Positions 34,871 through 47,430 are shown, counted from the stretch's first letter. The stretch: DNA of 64,000 nt from Cryptomeria japonica (GCF_030272615.1 NC_081413.1:99604239-99668238), one strand, 5' to 3'. Program-made: numbers and translations. Notes: generated by a model not told the origin, from the sequence alone.

Positions 34871-36912
34871 AAATGGGTTGACTGAAGGAATTTTTTGATT
34901 CTGATGAACAGAGGAAAGAATATCAAAGACAATACCAGAGACAATATAGGAAACAAAGAAATGAACAGATGATAAACACAAAAAAGGAAGAGCAAAAGAG
35001 GCGAAGGAATGAAACTGTGAGTAGGAATTTGAGCACAAGCATCAAAGCAATAAATTATCCAACCACGAAGACTAAGATGCAATGAAATAACTTCTAATAC
35101 AATCAATGAAAGCATAGAAACAAAGCATTAAAAGGAAATGCAAACCAAACAAATGCTCCTTCCATTTTATTCCATTGTTATTCTTTCTCCTTCAAATAGA
35201 TGTGGCTCTCACCTACAAAAGCAAGTGTATTTGAAAGCAAGATGATGAGATGATAGAAAAATGATTTAGGAAGCATGAGGATACTCGAAGTGTGGTTGAA
35301 AATTAATGAGAAAATGACTCAATTTATAGAAAAATTGAGATTGACTAGATGGCTAAGATTGAAAAGATTTTTTGTTAGATAGACAAACTTGATTGAGTGC
35401 ATGGCAGAGCTGTCATTCGGGGAAGAATGAAGATAGAAGAAAGTAAATGGGAAGATATTATGAGAATAAATAATAAATTTTTTAATTATCTTCTCATAAA
35501 TACCAAGTTAGCAAGTTAAAAATATAGGAAGATTTTAATAATTAAAAATTATTAAATATCTTCATTCGAAAAGATAAATAGAAGAATTAAAAATAAAATA
35601 AAATATCCTCTCACAAAAAGCAGATTTTTTAAGATGCATACCTCATTTTTTAATTTAAAAATTAGAATTAAAGAGATATTGCCAAAAAAATTGATTTTTG
35701 AAAATAAGGAAAGATATTAGTTTCCAAATTCGAAAATTATGAGGATTTCATGAAAAGATTCAATAATTAAAAATTAAGAAAAGCAGGAAATATCCTCACA
35801 CGAGAAGATAAATAGAGATAATTAATAAACAAGATTTATTAATTATCTCCTCACAAAAAGCAGATAAAGATGAATTAGTAAATAAAATTTAATAATTATC
35901 TTTATTTTGGAGGAAGATAAATATGATAAATTAATAAAAATGATTTATTAATTTATTGCTCATATTTATGAATTAGTTAATTAAATAAAATGAATTTAAT
36001 TAATTAATAGACAAAGGGGACAAATAAATAAATTATTTAATTTATTTGTTTAGGACTTAGAAGAACTGTTAGTAAAAGGGGGTTTAATTAAAGACTATGC
36101 ACATGATATGTTAAAAATAGGAGACACGTGTGTTGACCATTTTTTAGTGTCTACATTTTGCCCCTCTTTGAGACAATGCGATTTTGAGCGTTGTTTCAAA
36201 GAAATTTGAAAAAGAATCATGCCCCAGCAAACCAAGGGATGGAGGTGGGATGCCCCCTTGAAAGATTGTTTATGTATGAAAGAAATGAATGATCTCTCGA
36301 AAAGAAGAGACGAAATGTTAGATGAAAGATAAAATATGATGAAAGAGAAAATTGTTAGTAAGAAGTGAAGAATGTTAATGGATTGTAGAAAAAGGGTTGA
36401 TCAATACCAAATGAAGAAACTCTCGATTGATCAAATCAAATAAATAGCATGATAAAGAAACTCTCGATTGATCATAGAAGGATTAATGGGATAGAAGAAA
36501 TGTTAGACAAAAGAAATGCAAGTAAGAGACAAAGAATGATTAGTGTGATGAAATCTTGCTTTCACAAATGCAAATAGTAGGTGAGAACCTTTATTTGATA
36601 TCGCAAAACGGATGTAGTGCACGATGCTAATGAAGGCCAGGGCGATAATGCAATCCCTTTGCGTAAAACAGACACATTGCAAACAAGGAATGGTTCAAAA
36701 ATCATAAGACATACTTGCCCCAGAATGTTATGAAACACCCCACAAATAGAAGACAAAAGCAAAAGACCATGAGCCATCCACTCAATGACATCATCGAGTA
36801 ACATAGGAACATGATCGAAGATAAATCAATAAAAAAAAAGATTCACAAATCCAAACAAGTCAAGCACCATTATGATCTTGTTGTCAAAAGTGATAATATT
36901 TATTTGATGATA
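34870..36912 (-). mobile_element. Reverse gypsy element D: 3' LTR (to 36155) and internal part, left of nested insertion
   Basis: On the minus strand the LTR starts TGTAGACACTAAAAAATGG at 36155; its far end is not fixed (about 34870). The inverse polypurine tract and stem-loop (36166-36201) follow. The internal DNA to 36912 is non-coding and ends at GGATG, the target duplication of the nested element; D resumes at 48452. Confidence 0.65.
36166..36201 (-). other. PPT-proximal stem-loop of element D
   Basis: 36 nt, arms CTTTGAGACAATGCG and the largely complementary GCGTTGTTTCAAAG, 10 nt from the LTR border. In sequence it matches copy 1's stem-loop closely. Confidence 0.65.
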
Positions 36913-36917
36913 GGATG

Positions 36918-37686
36918 TGTAGACACCCAAAATTGTCCAGTCTAATTAAATAAATATTTTATTTATTTAATTATTTTAGCCTAATTCTTCTATTAATTAA
37001 ATAAATCTTTATTTATTTAATTAATTCATTTATCCTCTTCTAGCCTTATTTCTCATTTAAATTTATTCATTTATTTATTTAAATTATCCTTTTCCTAAAT
37101 TAAATAAATACTTTTATTTATTTAATTGATCCCACTTCTTCTATTAATTATATAAATTTTTATTTATTTAATTAATTCATTAACCTTTTCTACCCATGAC
37201 ACATGTCATTCATCTCTTAATTCATACACTACCTACCCCTTTCATTATTTTATTATTTCTTTTACCTACCCTCTAATCATAGCCGACCTCCTTTTACACC
37301 TCTCAATCTTATCCCTCCATTTCATATAGTGTCTTCTATATAAGGAGATGCTTCCTTCATTATCAAACCCTAACTCCTTGATCAATTGACTACTTGGCAT
37401 ATGTGATCCTACTTGCAACCACATTTCGTTCTTTGTTGAGCTCTTGTGCACATAAAATCTGAGAGCAAATACATCAAACAAGATCAATGGAGATAGGAAG
37501 AATGGAGATCCAAACCTTATTGGACATGTGATGGTATAATCTTTGTGATTTCATTTGATTTGCATTGTCTTAGGTAATCTTCATATGTTATAGTGGATCT
37601 TTGTTGTTGTTAGGCTAGGGTTTTGTGGTTGAATTCATTTAGCCTTTCAATATCGTTATTATTGTTATCCATTTTCACCATATACA
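36918..37686 (+). repeat. 5' LTR of gypsy copy 2
   Basis: 769 bp, TGTAGACACCC to CATATACA. TATATAAG at 37337-37344 is the likely TATA box of the element promoter, so the transcript would start near 37370. Confidence 0.95.
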
Positions 37687-37689
37687 TTT

Positions 37690-37707
37690 TGGCATGCCCA
37701 GTGGGAC
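37690..37707 (+). other. Primer-binding site
   Basis: TGGCATGCCCAGTGGGAC begins 4 nt after the 5' LTR. TGG is the complement of tRNA CCA. The rest loosely resembles the complement of tRNA-Lys 3' ends but with an AT insertion; the primer tRNA is not certain. Confidence 0.6.
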
Positions 37708-37848
37708 ATGGATTTTTGTTAGATCTGTGTTTTTTTTTTGCAGATTTTTCTAACCCTATATTGTTGTTTTGTAAAACAATTTGGAGAATAATCTTGTGCA
37801 ACTAGGGTTTTGGACACAAAATCAAGATCTTGGAGAGATTCAATCATA

Positions 37849-38690
37849 TCTCACAAACGGATTAGAAATTTTGCACCAAATTTTTTTTGCAGGTTGAAGA
37901 AAGTATCAGGAGCTCTCAATCCAAAATTCAGAATTTTTGGAGCACATTTTCATTTTCTATGAATTTTTTATGATTTTTCATAAAAAATTAATTTTGAGAG
38001 CAAATTAGCGAATTTTTTGGATTTTCTTACATTTTTTGAAATCTCTCATAATTATACATAGGATCTGTTCTTTGTGATTTTAATTTTGATGCAAAATATT
38101 TCCCTAAAAATCGGATCTTTAAAAATTAGGGTTTTTCCTTATTTTGATCAGATCTCACAAACAGCTTCGAATTTTGGCATCAAATTTCTTGTGCAGGTCA
38201 AGAAAAGTATTAGAAGGATTTAGTAAAAATTTCAGATTTTGTGGATTATTTTGTCAATTTATATGAATTTTTTATGAGTTTTCATAAAAAATTAATTTTG
38301 AGAGCAAATTAGCGATTTTTTTAGATTTTCTTACATTTTTGGAATATCTCAGAATTATACATAGGATATATTCTTTGTGATTTCAAATTTGATGCAAAAT
38401 AATTCCTCAAAAATCAGATCTTTGAAAATTAGGGTTTTGCATTATTTTACTCATATCTCACAAACTACTTGGATTTGTTGCAGAAATTTTTTTATGCAGG
38501 TTTGGAAGACCATCAGGACTCTCTAGTAAAAATTTCAGATTTTTTGGATCGATTTTGCATTTTATATGATTTTTTTATGATTTGTCATAAAAAATTAATT
38601 TTTGGAGTAAATTAGCAAATTTTTTGGATTTTCTTACATTTCTGAAAATCTCTTGAAATTTTACAGGTGGTCTTTTTTTATGATGAATCA
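37849..38690 (+). repeat. Three tandem units of about 304 bp in the leader
   Basis: Units start at about 37849, 38153 and 38456, each at TCTCACAAAC. Shared parts are TTGAGAGCAAATTAGCGA, GGATTTTCTTACATTTTT and TAGGGTTTT. Non-coding. A fourth, very diverged unit may follow to 38840. Confidence 0.75.
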
Positions 38691-38849
38691 GATCTTTGAA
38701 TTGGTCAACAAAATGCATTGTTGAAGGCCCATATTTCACAAAGTCTTTTGAATCTAAAATTTACCTAACTTGTGTGCTTGCAGGAAGGGGTGATTATTTC
38801 AAACAATCCAAACTACTAATAAATCTTTGTTGCAGGTCCTTGGCAAGGG

Positions 38850-40273
38850 TTTTTGGATTTTTATTGTGTGCCTTGTTTTCATAGACTAGCAAACACTTCA
38901 ATTGGTGCACTAAAATTGAATCATTGTCTTTTGTGTCTTGAGCAATAGGCTCTTTTTGTTTAATCTTTAGAGGGTCTGTCTTCCCGTGTGGTCATTAGGA
39001 CTACTAGTGAGAAGAGAATGACCCAAGTGGTAGCAAGGAAAACCCACCTCTTCCGAACCACTATAAACAACTGTATTCATGGTGAAAACTATGGATAATG
39101 TGTGCTGATTAGTTCATACCGACACTATGTCTCCCCATAAACCTGTTTGATCAAATTTATTTTATCAATTGTAGGGCGTAACCCCTACCGGCTGGGAGCC
39201 TTCTGTATTTACAGAGCTGAAAGTGCCGCATGTATGGCCACACGAGCGGATGCCCTTACTAGCACCTTTTTGTTTTAGAAGCCAAAATCCTTCTAGTTGT
39301 TGAGGCAGGAGGTCGGACCTCTGGTAGAGGCCCACACACATACGGTTCTTAGTAGAGATACAAAGTTCACCACGGGGAGTTTTCATGGGGACTGATGCTT
39401 GGTTGACTCGAGAAGTGAGTGCCGAGGGTGGAGCTAGTGAGGTCAAGCATCTAAGTATCCGCTCTGAATAGCGTAGCCTCGGGGGTAAAACCTCATGTGG
39501 GAACAACAACTATTGTCTTGGCCAGCCATAAGAATTGTGCTTGACTTATTTTAAACATTCAAAACATTCAAGATCAAACAGCAAAACATTCAAGACCAAA
39601 TAACAAAACATTGTGTCTTTTGTGTCTTCAAGTGTATGCAAAACATTTTTACATCAAACAACACATTTTTCTTGGAGTCATTTCGAGTCTAAACACTTGC
39701 AAACATTGAGTCATCATCAACATTGTGTCCTCTTGTCACAAAAAATAGTCAAACATTCAGATTTGGTCACAACCAACAACTTCACAAATTGGAAAAATTT
39801 TACAGTCCAACAAACAAGAGCAATCAGTTTTGGAATTCTTGAGCTTCCTAGGTTGTTTCTCCAAGTTTTCATCTAGCATTCAACTTGTCTTTGGGTCTCA
39901 CAAAGTCCATCATTGTTTTACATCTTGCATTAAATTTACATTTGTCTAAACTTGAGTCAAAAGGTCACTTGCTTGTCCCCATCATACTTTGTCAACACAC
40001 TACATACAACAACATTTTGCTAAGTGGTCCCTCATCAAGGTCTATCACCTTTGGGTCTCATTTGGTCTTACTTAGAGTCAAGATCAACTTACCTCATCAA
40101 GAGAAACTATCCTCTCTTTGGAAGTCATACCTACTCTACTACATACATACTTGGTCTTACACTTTGGACATTGCAAGTACACTTCAGATTCATTTACATT
40201 CCATCCAACCCTTGGTCTTCCATACTTTTTCCATTTTCATCTAGTCTCACACATCTCGGTCAATACCTAATTC
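38850..40273 (+). other. Leader of gypsy copy 2 between the tandem units and gag
   Basis: Non-coding. 38970-39540 is a less AT-rich block with GGTGAAAACTATGGATAATG at 39079 and ends before a CA-rich stretch (39550-40270) low in G. Its length is typical of large Tat-type elements. Confidence 0.5.
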
Positions 40274-41650
40274 ATGGTTGAAACCCGTCTTCAAAAATCT
40301 AGGAGAGAAACTAAAGAGGCTCAAGAGTCTGCAAACATGAGTTCTTATGAGTATGACAATGATATCTTTTTCAGTTTTGATCATACTACATTACCTGACA
40401 TGGATGCCTATAGAAACATTCCAAATGTTGAGAACATGGACACTACAAACAACAATGATATGCACAATGATGATATGAACAACTTTTCAGTACATTCAGC
40501 AGATGTGGAAGAATCCATTATGGATCCTCGTTTCAATCGATTGGTTGAGGAAATAATGAGGAGGGATAGACAATACTTCTTACAAATGATGGCACAAAGT
40601 GGAGCCAAGATATCTCATGATTTTGACATGTCTCAAATAATGGAAGATCGACCTTTGCAACAACCTCACTCCAACATGGATCAAAGGAGGCCTAATAGTG
40701 GAGGCAATAGAAGACCACATCTTGTGCTTGAATCACCATCATCTTTGTTTCAAAAACCAGAGGTCTCACATACACATGGTCAAGCATATGATACTCACCT
40801 TCGTAGACCATTATGAAAGTCTTATGCAGAGAAATATGCTCAATCATATATCAATGCTAAGGATCAACCACCAAAGCAATTGGATATTCTAAGGCATGCT
40901 CAAAATTTGGACACAAGGAAACTCCGTGTCAAATTTGGGGGCAACACATTAGAACATGACATGCCTGTAGAGTATGGTATACATGGACAAAATAGATATT
41001 TTTTTCCTCAACATGAATCTATACCAAGTGGTCCATATATGCAGCATCACTATAGACCTCCTCCATATGAACATGTGTATGATCAATATCATCCATATAT
41101 GCAGCATGCTCCCCCTCCAATTGGTGCCTCAAGCATAGGGTATGGTCCAAGAAGTCAATCTCCACCTAAGAGCAATTTGGAGCAACAAATCAGGGACTTA
41201 CAAAAGAAAATGGAGGACATAAATACACCAAAGCCAACATACACAATGAGAAACATATGTCCTTATCCATTTGACAAGAGCATTCCAATGCCTCCTTTTC
41301 CTACACACTTTGTGATGCCTAAATTTGATAAGTATAGAGGAAAAGGGGATCCTAAGGCACACATAAGACAGTTTTTCACAGCTTGCATTGAGGTAGCAAC
41401 AGAAGAGACATATTTGATGAGATTATTCCCACAAAGCCTAGGTGATCAAGCTATGGAATGGTTCTCCCAACTCCCACCTAGTATTAAGTCATGGGGTGAC
41501 TTAGCAGAGGCATTTATTCGACATTTTTCCTACAACATAGAGATAGACATATCAGTCACTACTTTGTGCAACACCAAGCAAAAAGACGGAGAGTCTTTTG
41601 CATCATTTTTACAAAGATGGAGGAATCTAGCTAGCAAATGCTCTTGAGAA
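40274..41650 (+). pseudogene. gag: gag (capsid/nucleocapsid) of gypsy copy 2, interrupted
   Basis: Starts MVETRLQKSRRETKEAQ. An acidic, Met/Asp/Asn-rich N-terminal part leads to a Pro/Tyr/His-rich middle (about 41030-41150), a short coiled segment and the retrotransposon gag domain (about 41310-41640: FDKYRGKGDPKAHIRQFF, GDQAMEWFSQLP, FASFLQRWRNL). A TGA at 40814-40816 and a TGA at 41645-41647 interrupt the frame. Just beyond, an A-run at about 41659 causes a frameshift into the next open piece. The gag protein would form particles carrying the element's RNA. With the lesions this copy cannot make a full-length product. Confidence 0.9.
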
Positions 41651-41666
41651 ATTCCACAAAAAACAA

Positions 41667-43286
41667 ATGGTAGAAATGTTCACCCAAAATGTTAACAAAG
41701 AGATTGGTTATGACTTAAGGAAAGCTTGTTTGTCCACCTTCAAGGACATCATTGAAAATGGCTTAGCAATAGAGATGGTCCTAATTGAACAAGGAGTCAT
41801 TAAGATATTCAAGGAAAACAAAGATGACTTTAAAGGAAAAGACAAGCTAAGATTTTGGAATAAAAACAAGAACATCGTCAATGATGGTGTTGTTGATGCC
41901 AACACAATGCGACCCAAATTCATTTTTTTGGGATCAAGCTCTACAAACAACCAATTGAATACTCAAACATCTTCTAGATCACGAAGGAAGTACACCCCAT
42001 TGGGAGAACCACTTGAGTCAATTTTCAAGAAGCTAGTGGCAAACAAAGTAATCACAGTTCCAGATTTTCCTCCATATGAACCAAAAGTTAAACCAAATTG
42101 GTGGAATGATGATGAGTATTGTGAATTTCATAAGAGCAAGGGTCATAAAATAGGAAATTGTCATCGACTGAAGAACATCATACAAGATCTCATTGATAGG
42201 GGTGACATTGAGATTGAAGGGCACTCATCCAATCAAGAACATGAGATGTTTAAGGAACCATTCCCAAAGCATGACAAGGGAAAAGCTAAAGCCACAGATG
42301 ACCAAACCAACTATACCAGAGCAACCTATAACTATGATTCAACTATCAATCACATTTTGATGGACAATTACGTCTCTACCATTATCATCAAGGACAAAAA
42401 CCCTGAGAATTCTACCCAGAGACCCAACATTGTCCTAAAAGGTGTTGGATCTTCTTCCGAACCTACCTCTAAATGTCATGTCACAACTCATCGAGGTAAA
42501 ATCACTTTCCAAGGTGCTCCAACTAAAAACATCGCTTCTTCATCAACCAAACCTGAGTATGACCTTGTAGAACAGTTAGGGAAGACAGCCGCGCTCATCT
42601 CCATCCTTGAGCTCTTACGCATATCCCCCACACATAAACCTATTCTTGACAAAATCTTGAGAGACATTGTCGTTCCTACTGATCTAAATGTGGACCAGTT
42701 TCAAGCCATGGTGGGATACCTTTCCGTTCCATGCTCGCTTACATTCACAGAAGCCGACGACGCCTCCGTGAGCCAACCACATAATGCACCACTACACATT
42801 GAAGCCTTCATACACAAACATAGAATCAAACGAGTCCTGATAGATGGAGGAGCAGGTCTAAACATTTGTACATTGAGCACTATTAAACAATTGGGATATT
42901 CTGACAAAGCTGTGAATTTTACAAACAAAATTACTATCAAAGCATATGATGATGAAGAGCGTTCATTCAAGGGTACAGTCATTTTACCTCTCAGAGTTGG
43001 GCCAGTTACAAAGGATGTGGTTTTTCAAGTCCTTGATCTAGATCTCACATACAACATACTTTTGGGACGTCGTTGGATTCATGAGATGAGCACAGTACCA
43101 TCTACATATCATCAATGTATCAAGTTTCCACACAATGGAGTTGAAGTGACCGTCAAAGCTGACCCAAATCCATTCATATATTGCAATAATCTACAACCTA
43201 GATCAGAAATAACAATTCCATCCAATCGAGAGGCTATTCCTTCATCGGCATATGTGGATCCAGAATCGTTGAAAGCTTCTACATAA
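41667..43286 (+). CDS. gag C-terminus, zinc-knuckle-like segment and aspartic protease
   Basis: 539 codons. Residues 1-60 end the gag domain. Near residue 150 YCEFHKSKGHKIGNCHRLK is the degenerate zinc-knuckle-like motif of Tat-type elements. Residues about 370-520 are the retropepsin: the active-site motif is VLIDGGAGLNICT (D-G-G-A rather than the common D-S/T-G), a second strand is GTVILPLRVG, and the closing part NILLGRRWIHEM is followed by VPSTYHQCIKFP, typical of plant gypsy proteases. It would cleave the polyprotein. The frame ends with TAA at 43284-43286 but stays open after it. The listed start is only the first Met after the frameshift. Confidence 0.85.
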   Translation: MVEMFTQNVNKEIGYDLRKACLSTFKDIIENGLAIEMVLIEQGVIKIFKENKDDFKGKDKLRFWNKNKNIVNDGVVDANTMRPKFIFLGSSSTNNQLNTQTSSRSRRKYTPLGEPLESIFKKLVANKVITVPDFPPYEPKVKPNWWNDDEYCEFHKSKGHKIGNCHRLKNIIQDLIDRGDIEIEGHSSNQEHEMFKEPFPKHDKGKAKATDDQTNYTRATYNYDSTINHILMDNYVSTIIIKDKNPENSTQRPNIVLKGVGSSSEPTSKCHVTTHRGKITFQGAPTKNIASSSTKPEYDLVEQLGKTAALISILELLRISPTHKPILDKILRDIVVPTDLNVDQFQAMVGYLSVPCSLTFTEADDASVSQPHNAPLHIEAFIHKHRIKRVLIDGGAGLNICTLSTIKQLGYSDKAVNFTNKITIKAYDDEERSFKGTVILPLRVGPVTKDVVFQVLDLDLTYNILLGRRWIHEMSTVPSTYHQCIKFPHNGVEVTVKADPNPFIYCNNLQPRSEITIPSNREAIPSSAYVDPESLKAST

Positions 43287-44398
43287 AAACAGGCAGAGAT
43301 CAAAGAAAAGTTCAAGTTTAAAGACATGGGATGTGGTGAGTATATCTTTCATGTTGATCAACTCCCACTATCTCCTAACGTATTCAATCGACATGAACAA
43401 TCTATAAACAATTTGAAAGGAATTGGGTGTGAACCACCTAGTGTTGTGGCTACTAAGTCTGAATGTAAATCTCCTCTAGTGGTGCAAGCAACTCTTGATA
43501 TCAATAGTCCAAGAGTGGTTCTAGCAAAGAATCTATTGAGTGTATCACCAAACCTCTTGATAACTCATATAGCTTTACCATTTCATCCACTCATTCCATT
43601 TCCACTTCTCTCCCAGACTTGGATCAACAAGAATTACAAAAGCCCTTACTCATTGGGGATCAAAAATCAAACTTTGAAAAGAAAAATCTAAAAGTCAAAA
43701 ATAAAGAGAAGTCCTTTAATCCAAATCAAAATCAAAAGCTATTGGACTCTGCAAAAATCAAAGTTAAGGATAAAAATCCTATGAAAGAAAAGGAACAAGA
43801 GTTTATCTCCCCTAATATCAAAATAATTAGGGGCGAAAATTCAAAAATTTCTACAATTGGAAGTCAAAAAGAATACTTGTTGATCCTACGTCTCCATCAT
43901 GCTATCCTACTTTCACTTCTTTTCACAATCATAAGCCTTCATCACTCAGCCACTTGTTCTGCACATCCTTCCCCTTTTGGTGATACATCATGGACCTTTA
44001 ATGGAACTTCCTCGAGGGACTTTGTTATCAGGGATGCCCAAACTTATTTAGATGACACGCATATGGGCCTACATAGTCCACACACTAGTAATTCTATCTC
44101 AGTTTCTTCATCAAGGAAGATAGTCACTTGAGATACACATTAAGTCAAGGAACGTTGCAGTTACAATCATAAAGTCAAGCCTCACACATTTGAGGTAGGT
44201 GACTTGGTTCTCAAAGAAAATCCTAAAAATCAACAAGACCAAGAGAAGAAGGGCAAGTTCGAACCAAATTGGCTTGGTCCTTACATCATTACAGCAGCAT
44301 ATGGATCTGGGGCATATCAGCTCTCAACTACAGAAGGTGAACCTTTGGAGGATCCTATCAATAGCATGCACCTTCACAAGTTTTACACATAGCTCTTC
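43287..44398 (+). pseudogene. Linker and integrase C-terminal tail, copy 2
   Basis: Same frame as the protease continues with FKFKDMGCGEYIFHVDQLP. It is then broken by frameshifts near 43510 and 43620 and a TGA at 44129. The integrase tail resumes in another frame: VKPHTFEVGDLVLKENPK, GKFEPNWLGPYII and the end DPINSMHLHKFYT (stop near 44392). No reverse transcriptase or DDE integrase core lies between. Copy 1 (29-970) keeps the same junction in one open frame. Confidence 0.85.
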
Positions 44399-44513
44399 AG
44401 AGTATCCTAATTCAAAAAATACAAAAAAATCAAAAATGCAAAAAATGCGAAAAAAAAAAATCAAAAATTTCAAAAATACAAAAAAAGTTATAAAACAAAG
44501 AAAATCGTTACTT

Positions 44514-44660
44514 GGTGAAAACCTGGCAAACAGGCGCCTTGTGACACAAAAAACATTGAAAAATCAAAAAAAGTAAAGAGAAATAATTTCGTCCAACGGT
44601 GAAAACCACTTCGGTGGCGCCCTGGGCAAGTACCATGGTGAAAACTGGGTCACCAGCGCC
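44514..44660 (+). other. Triple GGTGAAAAC/hairpin/GCGCC motif cluster, copy 2
   Basis: Modules at 44514-44538 (stem CCTG/CAGG), 44598-44621 (CCAC/GTGG) and 44637-44660 (CTGG/CCAG). The stem bases differ but stay complementary. Placed 120-260 bp after the integrase stop. Confidence 0.7.
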
Positions 44661-46121
44661 ATGTGTAGAGACATTGCTCCTCCCTCCTTCAGGATTCACT
44701 TTCATCCTTTCACTTTGCACACACTCACAACCTATTCGTTCATAATAAACTTACCCATTCCCATCATGGCTTGTTATTGATCTACCCAAGATTGGTTAGC
44801 CATTCATAATAAACCTCCCTTTTCACCTCCCTTTCCATCCATAATAAATCAGCTCCTATCTGTGGCTAAGGCAAATCCTACGTCTAGCGATGGGTGTGGA
44901 ACCTAGAACATCACATGTTTCGAGGAGTACAGTTTCTTCCAGCTTCCTTCAGTCTATCCGCGCACAATCCGCAATAAAGTAACTTTTGCATCATAGATCC
45001 GCAATAAAGTTTCATCTTCTCCGCAATAAAGTATCAGTTTCATGGATTCAGTCAATTTCAGATGAGACAGCAGCAACAATGGGCTTCAACAAATCAAATA
45101 TTTCAATAGTCTCAGACAACATTATGGTTCAATGCTATCTATCCTTTTGTGAAAGTAAACATTGTGACCCCAATCAAATAGACTTATACAAGTGACAAGA
45201 GACACTAAACTTGAGGACTGTAGTGGATGTTGGTGTCGAGTCTTGGTTTTATTTTTTGATTTTATCTTTTGGTGACATGTCTTTTAGCTTTTTCAGGATG
45301 TCTCTGACTAGAGATTCTATCTCCAGGATGTCTTTGACTAGAAAGGCAAGGATGGGGTATCGTCACCTATTTGTATTTGTTGTCTGTGGATTGTCTCTTA
45401 GTAATGCTATGACTTGTCCAAGGATATGAGGACACTGTGAGTCTAGTATGAACTGGGGCATTCCTTGTTTGTGACTGTCTTATCTCCATGCAAATAGGTA
45501 CACTGACTTTCTGGGTCGAACATATGCCTCGATTGTCATAACCTACTTGCCATAATAAAGCTCAATGATGATAACGCACAAGAAGCTCTTTCACTTTCAT
45601 ATCTTCTATCTTCCATCCCCCTTTCTTGATTGACTTCCACCGTTCTTCCTAAGTCCGTGTAGCTTGCTATCACATGACTGAGTATAATGACATACCAAAA
45701 ACATTTGCATTTCATGTAGTTGCACCTGCATTACCACATATTAGCATTTCATACATACATATAGATATCAAAAATTGCATTACATCCTGCACACAACACT
45801 TGTTAGCACATTTTACATTCTCATAATTTGCATTTCATACATTCGCATTTGCATCATACATAACATATTAAAAACATAAAAGAACAAAAATATTGCATTT
45901 CATCATGTACATATTTGCATCCATATCATAAGCATCACATAGGAACATCTCATCACATAGGTACACATGCATATAGCTACCACAAAGATGAATCATCTCA
46001 TATATATATATAAAGTGTCATGATACAATGATGTCAAAATCATATGGCTACAATCACCTCCAGGTGTCTACATCATCATACAAAAATGGTACAATACTGA
46101 TACATAGGGAGCCCTCTACGG
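44661..46121 (+). other. 3' untranslated region of gypsy copy 2
   Basis: Aligns with 1220-2720 of copy 1. No convincing coding frame. Confidence 0.6.
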
Positions 46122-47340
46122 CTATGATGAATTCCCTCCCTCAGGGCCGGCTAGCCTCGACGGAGTCTGAGCCCTAGAAGGACCCGCCCCAAGATCATCT
46201 CTCTTGGCCCCTGTGTCCTCTACAGCCACCCCTTGTGTCACCCTATCCGAACAGAGGAACCCACTGATAACTCTTGCTAACATTGTTGGTAGTTCTAATC
46301 CTGTCCATGTCATGGTATCCCAAGCAACATGTCCAGCCCTCATCTCCAGTCCTAGATCCTAGAACACTCACCTAAGGGCATCCTTGTCTCCGTCTCGATC
46401 GTATGGAATCAGCTCCCCATCGATCGGTATCCGTAGAATCCTGTATACATCCTCCAGGGTGACTGTCATCTCCCCCATCGGCAAATGAAAAGTGCAAGTC
46501 TCAGAGTGCCACCTCTGCGCCAATGCAGTCAGCAATCCCATGTTCGCCTGAAACTCAGGCACATACATAATATGTCTTAATCCCATAGCCTCAATCATAG
46601 CTCGGTCCTCGGCTGTTAACTCAGGTCGCAACCTCTGAGTCGATGGGAATCTCTCCTGTGACTCCAACATAGGCAAATACTCCTATGGTCACACAAATCA
46701 ATCATCTCAGTCCTAGTGACACTCACTGTTCATCACAAAGTGTTGCTTCTATCCTAGTGGTACTCCCTATTCATCACAAAGTACTACGTGTTTGTCACTC
46801 CCTATTCATCACAAAGTGCTGCTCACATTTGCACTCACTGTTCATCACAAAGTGTCTTGATCTATCCTATCCTAGGGCCTCTGCTTGAGTGAATCCTCTT
46901 GAGAAGTTTCCTAATTGGCAACTTATGTTCTATCAGAGAATTGTCAATCCTAGCCCTATTTGTTATCCTAGTCTTCCCTAGAGGACTTGCTTGAGTGTAT
47001 CCTCTCAGCAGCTTATCCAATCGACAGCGTATGTTCATCACAGAACTGCCGATTTGACCTAGAAGACACAAATTCACATTTTTGGACACAAACGTGCTTT
47101 CATGACATAAACGCTCTTTTAGACCGCATAAATGCGCCTAGCACCAATGCAGACGCGCCTACACATTTTTGACATTTTTTGGACCCTATTCTAAGCGCAT
47201 TTATTGCACTACCTAACATGCATTAATGACAACAATAAATGCATCAAAGTACAAGGAGGTTTTGTGGTACTTACTGGCTCTCCTACCTCTGCTAGCCTCT
47301 GAAATCGACGAACGCGATTGAATCTGTGATCCATTGCCAT
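46122..47340 (-). pseudogene. Antisense PMD gene, copy 2, internally deleted
   Basis: Exon 1 (47340-47275, 22 codons starting MAMDHRF) is fully open here and ends at a GTAAGT donor. A 592-nt intron ends in CCATAG at 46683. Exon 2 (46682-46368) encodes the N-terminal third of the PMD (CTFHLPMGEMTVTLEDVYRI) and stops. The next frame (46343-46122) keeps MRAGHVAWDTM and then jumps straight to the C-terminal tail (VEDTGAKRDDLG, ending GGNSS). Relative to copy 1 at least two internal deletions removed the rest of the PMD, the linker and the coiled coil. The intact exon 1 here supports the gene model built for copy 1. Confidence 0.7.
46715..46860 (+). repeat. CACTGTTCATCACAAAGTG array, 4 units
   Basis: Four units in the intron of the antisense gene, against about eight in copy 1. 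Confidence 0.8.
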
Positions 47341-47430
47341 TGCTGCTAACTGTTGTTGCTCTATCTCAGTCTGCACTCTGATCTCTTGGATGTGTAGATG
47401 ACAATGAGGATGTATTTCCCTCGTGGTCTA

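Noticed and set aside
44199-44576. 125-codon plus-strand frame beside the integrase tail
   Set aside because: A shifted frame over the integrase tail and the A-rich run; the tail itself reads in another frame.
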